From contig CAZRKU010000094.1 in assembly GCA_964600685.1 (NCBI GenBank), positions 1 through 12,695 of the forward strand: a stretch of DNA of 12,695 nucleotides. The letters run 5' to 3'. Positions 11,585-12,695 of the stretch are shown here, in pieces (within the stretch, counting starts at the first letter, position 1; every line of letters begins with the position of its first letter). The notes below the pieces were generated by a model, which saw only the letters and a list, made by a program, of their open reading frames with translations, was not told the origin of the DNA and searched no databases. Source of the stretch: TMP-24 sp964600685 (GTDB taxonomy: Bacteria > Pseudomonadota > Alphaproteobacteria > Rhodobacterales > Rhodobacteraceae). The translations under genes and the position numbers were made by a program.

Positions 11585-12695
11585 ATGCTTCGTTTCCCTG
11601 CACCGATGGTTCGTGACGCCAACGCCGGCGTTGGCGCGGGTTCGGGCGATCTGGGGCAGTTGCCGGACTGGGACCTGAGCGATCTCTACAAAGGCGAGGA
11701 TGCGCCGGAACTGGCCCGCGACATGGGTTGGCTCGAAGGTGAATGCGCGGCCTTCGCGCGGGACTACGAGGGCAGGCTTGCCAAACTTGATTCGGAGGGC
11801 ATGCTGACCTGCATCCACCGGCACGAGCGGATCGAACAGGTGGCCGGGCGGGTGATGTCCTTTGCCGGGCTGCGGTATTACCAGAACACGATGGACGCGG
11901 GCCGCGCCAAGTTCATGTCCGACTGTCAGGACAGGATCACCACCTTCACCACGCCCCTGGTATTCTTCAGCCTCGAATTCAACCGGATCGCGGAGCAGGC
12001 CTATCAGGCACTCTTCATGGACGCCGGACTGGCCCGCTACAAGGTCGCCTTCGACCGGATGCGGGCGATGCGGCCCCACCAGCTTTCGGACGAGCTGGAG
12101 AAGTTCCTGCATGACCAGTCGGTCGTCGGCGCGTCGGCCTGGAACAAGATCTTTGACGAGACGATGGCCGGGCTGACCTTCACTGTCGCGGGCGAGGCGG
12201 AGACGCTGAGCCTCGAATCCACCCTGAACCTCCTGTCCGAACAGGACCGCGCCAGACGCGAGGCCGCCGCCCGGGCGCTGGCACAGGTGTTCGGCCAGAA
12301 TATCAAACTCTTTGCCCGCGTTCACAATACGCTCGCGAAAGAGAAGGAGATCGAGGACCGCTGGCGCAAGATGCCGACGCCGCAGACCGGGCGTCACCTG
12401 TCGAACCATGTCGAACCGGAAGTGGTGGAGGCCTTGAGGAATGCGGTGGTTGCCGCCTATCCCAAACTCTCGCACCGCTATTACAGGCTGAAGGCCAGGT
12501 GGCTGGGCCTCGACCGGCTGCAGGTCTGGGACCGCAACGCCCCCTTGCCCACCGAAATCACCCGCACCGTGGGCTGGGAGGAGGCGCGCAAGACCGTCGC
12601 GGACGCCTATCGCGCCTTTTCACCGGCGCTTGCCGATCTGCTGACCCCGTTCTTCGACAAAGGCTGGATCGACGCGGGCGTGAAACCCGGCAAGG
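11585..12695 (+). CDS. pepF: M3-family oligoendopeptidase (PepF-like), 5' part
   Basis: The frame is open from ATG 11585 to the window end, giving 370 complete codons. These correspond to roughly the N-terminal 60 per cent of a family member (about 600 residues). The sequence carries segments I know from Rhodobacteraceae PepF: LGQLPDWDLSDLY, GRVMSFAGLRYYQNT, LSDELEKFLHDQSVVGASAWNKIFDETMAGL, ARVHNTLAKEKEIEDRWRKMPTPQTGRHLSN, VVEALRNAVVAAYPKLSHRYYRLKARWLGLD and VWDRNAPLP. This zinc metallopeptidase would cleave short peptides in the cytoplasm. The HExxH zinc motif lies downstream of the window, so activity cannot be judged here. GAAAGGA (11570-11576), eight bases before the ATG, supports the start. 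The gene has an opposite-strand neighbour 215 bases away and no operon partner in view. Confidence 0.93.
   Translation, partial: MLRFPAPMVRDANAGVGAGSGDLGQLPDWDLSDLYKGEDAPELARDMGWLEGECAAFARDYEGRLAKLDSEGMLTCIHRHERIEQVAGRVMSFAGLRYYQNTMDAGRAKFMSDCQDRITTFTTPLVFFSLEFNRIAEQAYQALFMDAGLARYKVAFDRMRAMRPHQLSDELEKFLHDQSVVGASAWNKIFDETMAGLTFTVAGEAETLSLESTLNLLSEQDRARREAAARALAQVFGQNIKLFARVHNTLAKEKEIEDRWRKMPTPQTGRHLSNHVEPEVVEALRNAVVAAYPKLSHRYYRLKARWLGLDRLQVWDRNAPLPTEITRTVGWEEARKTVADAYRAFSPALADLLTPFFDKGWIDAGVKPGK

Overview
The window looks like an ordinary piece of an alphaproteobacterial chromosome, most likely from the Rhodobacteraceae/Paracoccaceae. I infer this from the high GC content, the CarD and FdxA sequences, the Suv3-type RNA helicase gene coupled to an S4-domain gene, and the close likeness of the oligoendopeptidase and Kef-type proteins to what I know from Rhodobacter relatives. 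I see no phage, plasmid, transposase, CRISPR, tRNA or rRNA signal.

Layout from left to right. (1) Bases 1-447 hold the 3' end of a large Ala/Pro/Glu-rich protein that ends in a small beta-rich domain. A degenerate alphaproteobacterial intergenic repeat and a strong GC hairpin follow. (2) 582-2267 is a divergent pair: 4-hydroxyphenylpyruvate dioxygenase (tyrosine catabolism, minus strand) and an Lrp/AsnC regulator (plus strand), which share a 117-bp control region. A Kef-type cation/proton antiporter follows the regulator almost without a gap, probably starting at a TTG. (3) A bidirectional hairpin terminator separates it from a minus-strand block running right to left: TPR lipoprotein-like/exported protein (9216), Suv3-like helicase (8629), Hsp15-like S4 protein (5762), seven-iron ferredoxin FdxA (5351) and the RNA polymerase-binding regulator CarD (4723). 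The TPR, helicase and S4 genes are packed as an operon. FdxA and CarD each have a candidate promoter of their own. (4) Plus-strand pair 9286-10505: a stand-alone SCP2 lipid-binding domain and a lysophospholipase-like alpha/beta hydrolase, overlapping by four bases. (5) A minus-strand six-helix membrane protein of the DUF2189 type, convergent with the hydrolase. (6) The 5' part of an M3-family oligoendopeptidase running off the right edge; its catalytic HExxH motif lies outside the window.

Functionally the region mixes housekeeping genes: tyrosine degradation with its local regulator, cation homeostasis, global transcription (CarD), electron transfer (FdxA), RNA/ribosome maintenance (helicase plus S4 protein), lipid handling (SCP2 plus hydrolase) and peptide turnover. 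I found no clearly new multi-gene system. The points most worth checking are the control regions (hpd/lrp, the carD leader and the paired inverted repeats behind fdxA), the intergenic repeat, and the helicase/S4 gene coupling with its highly charged helicase tail.
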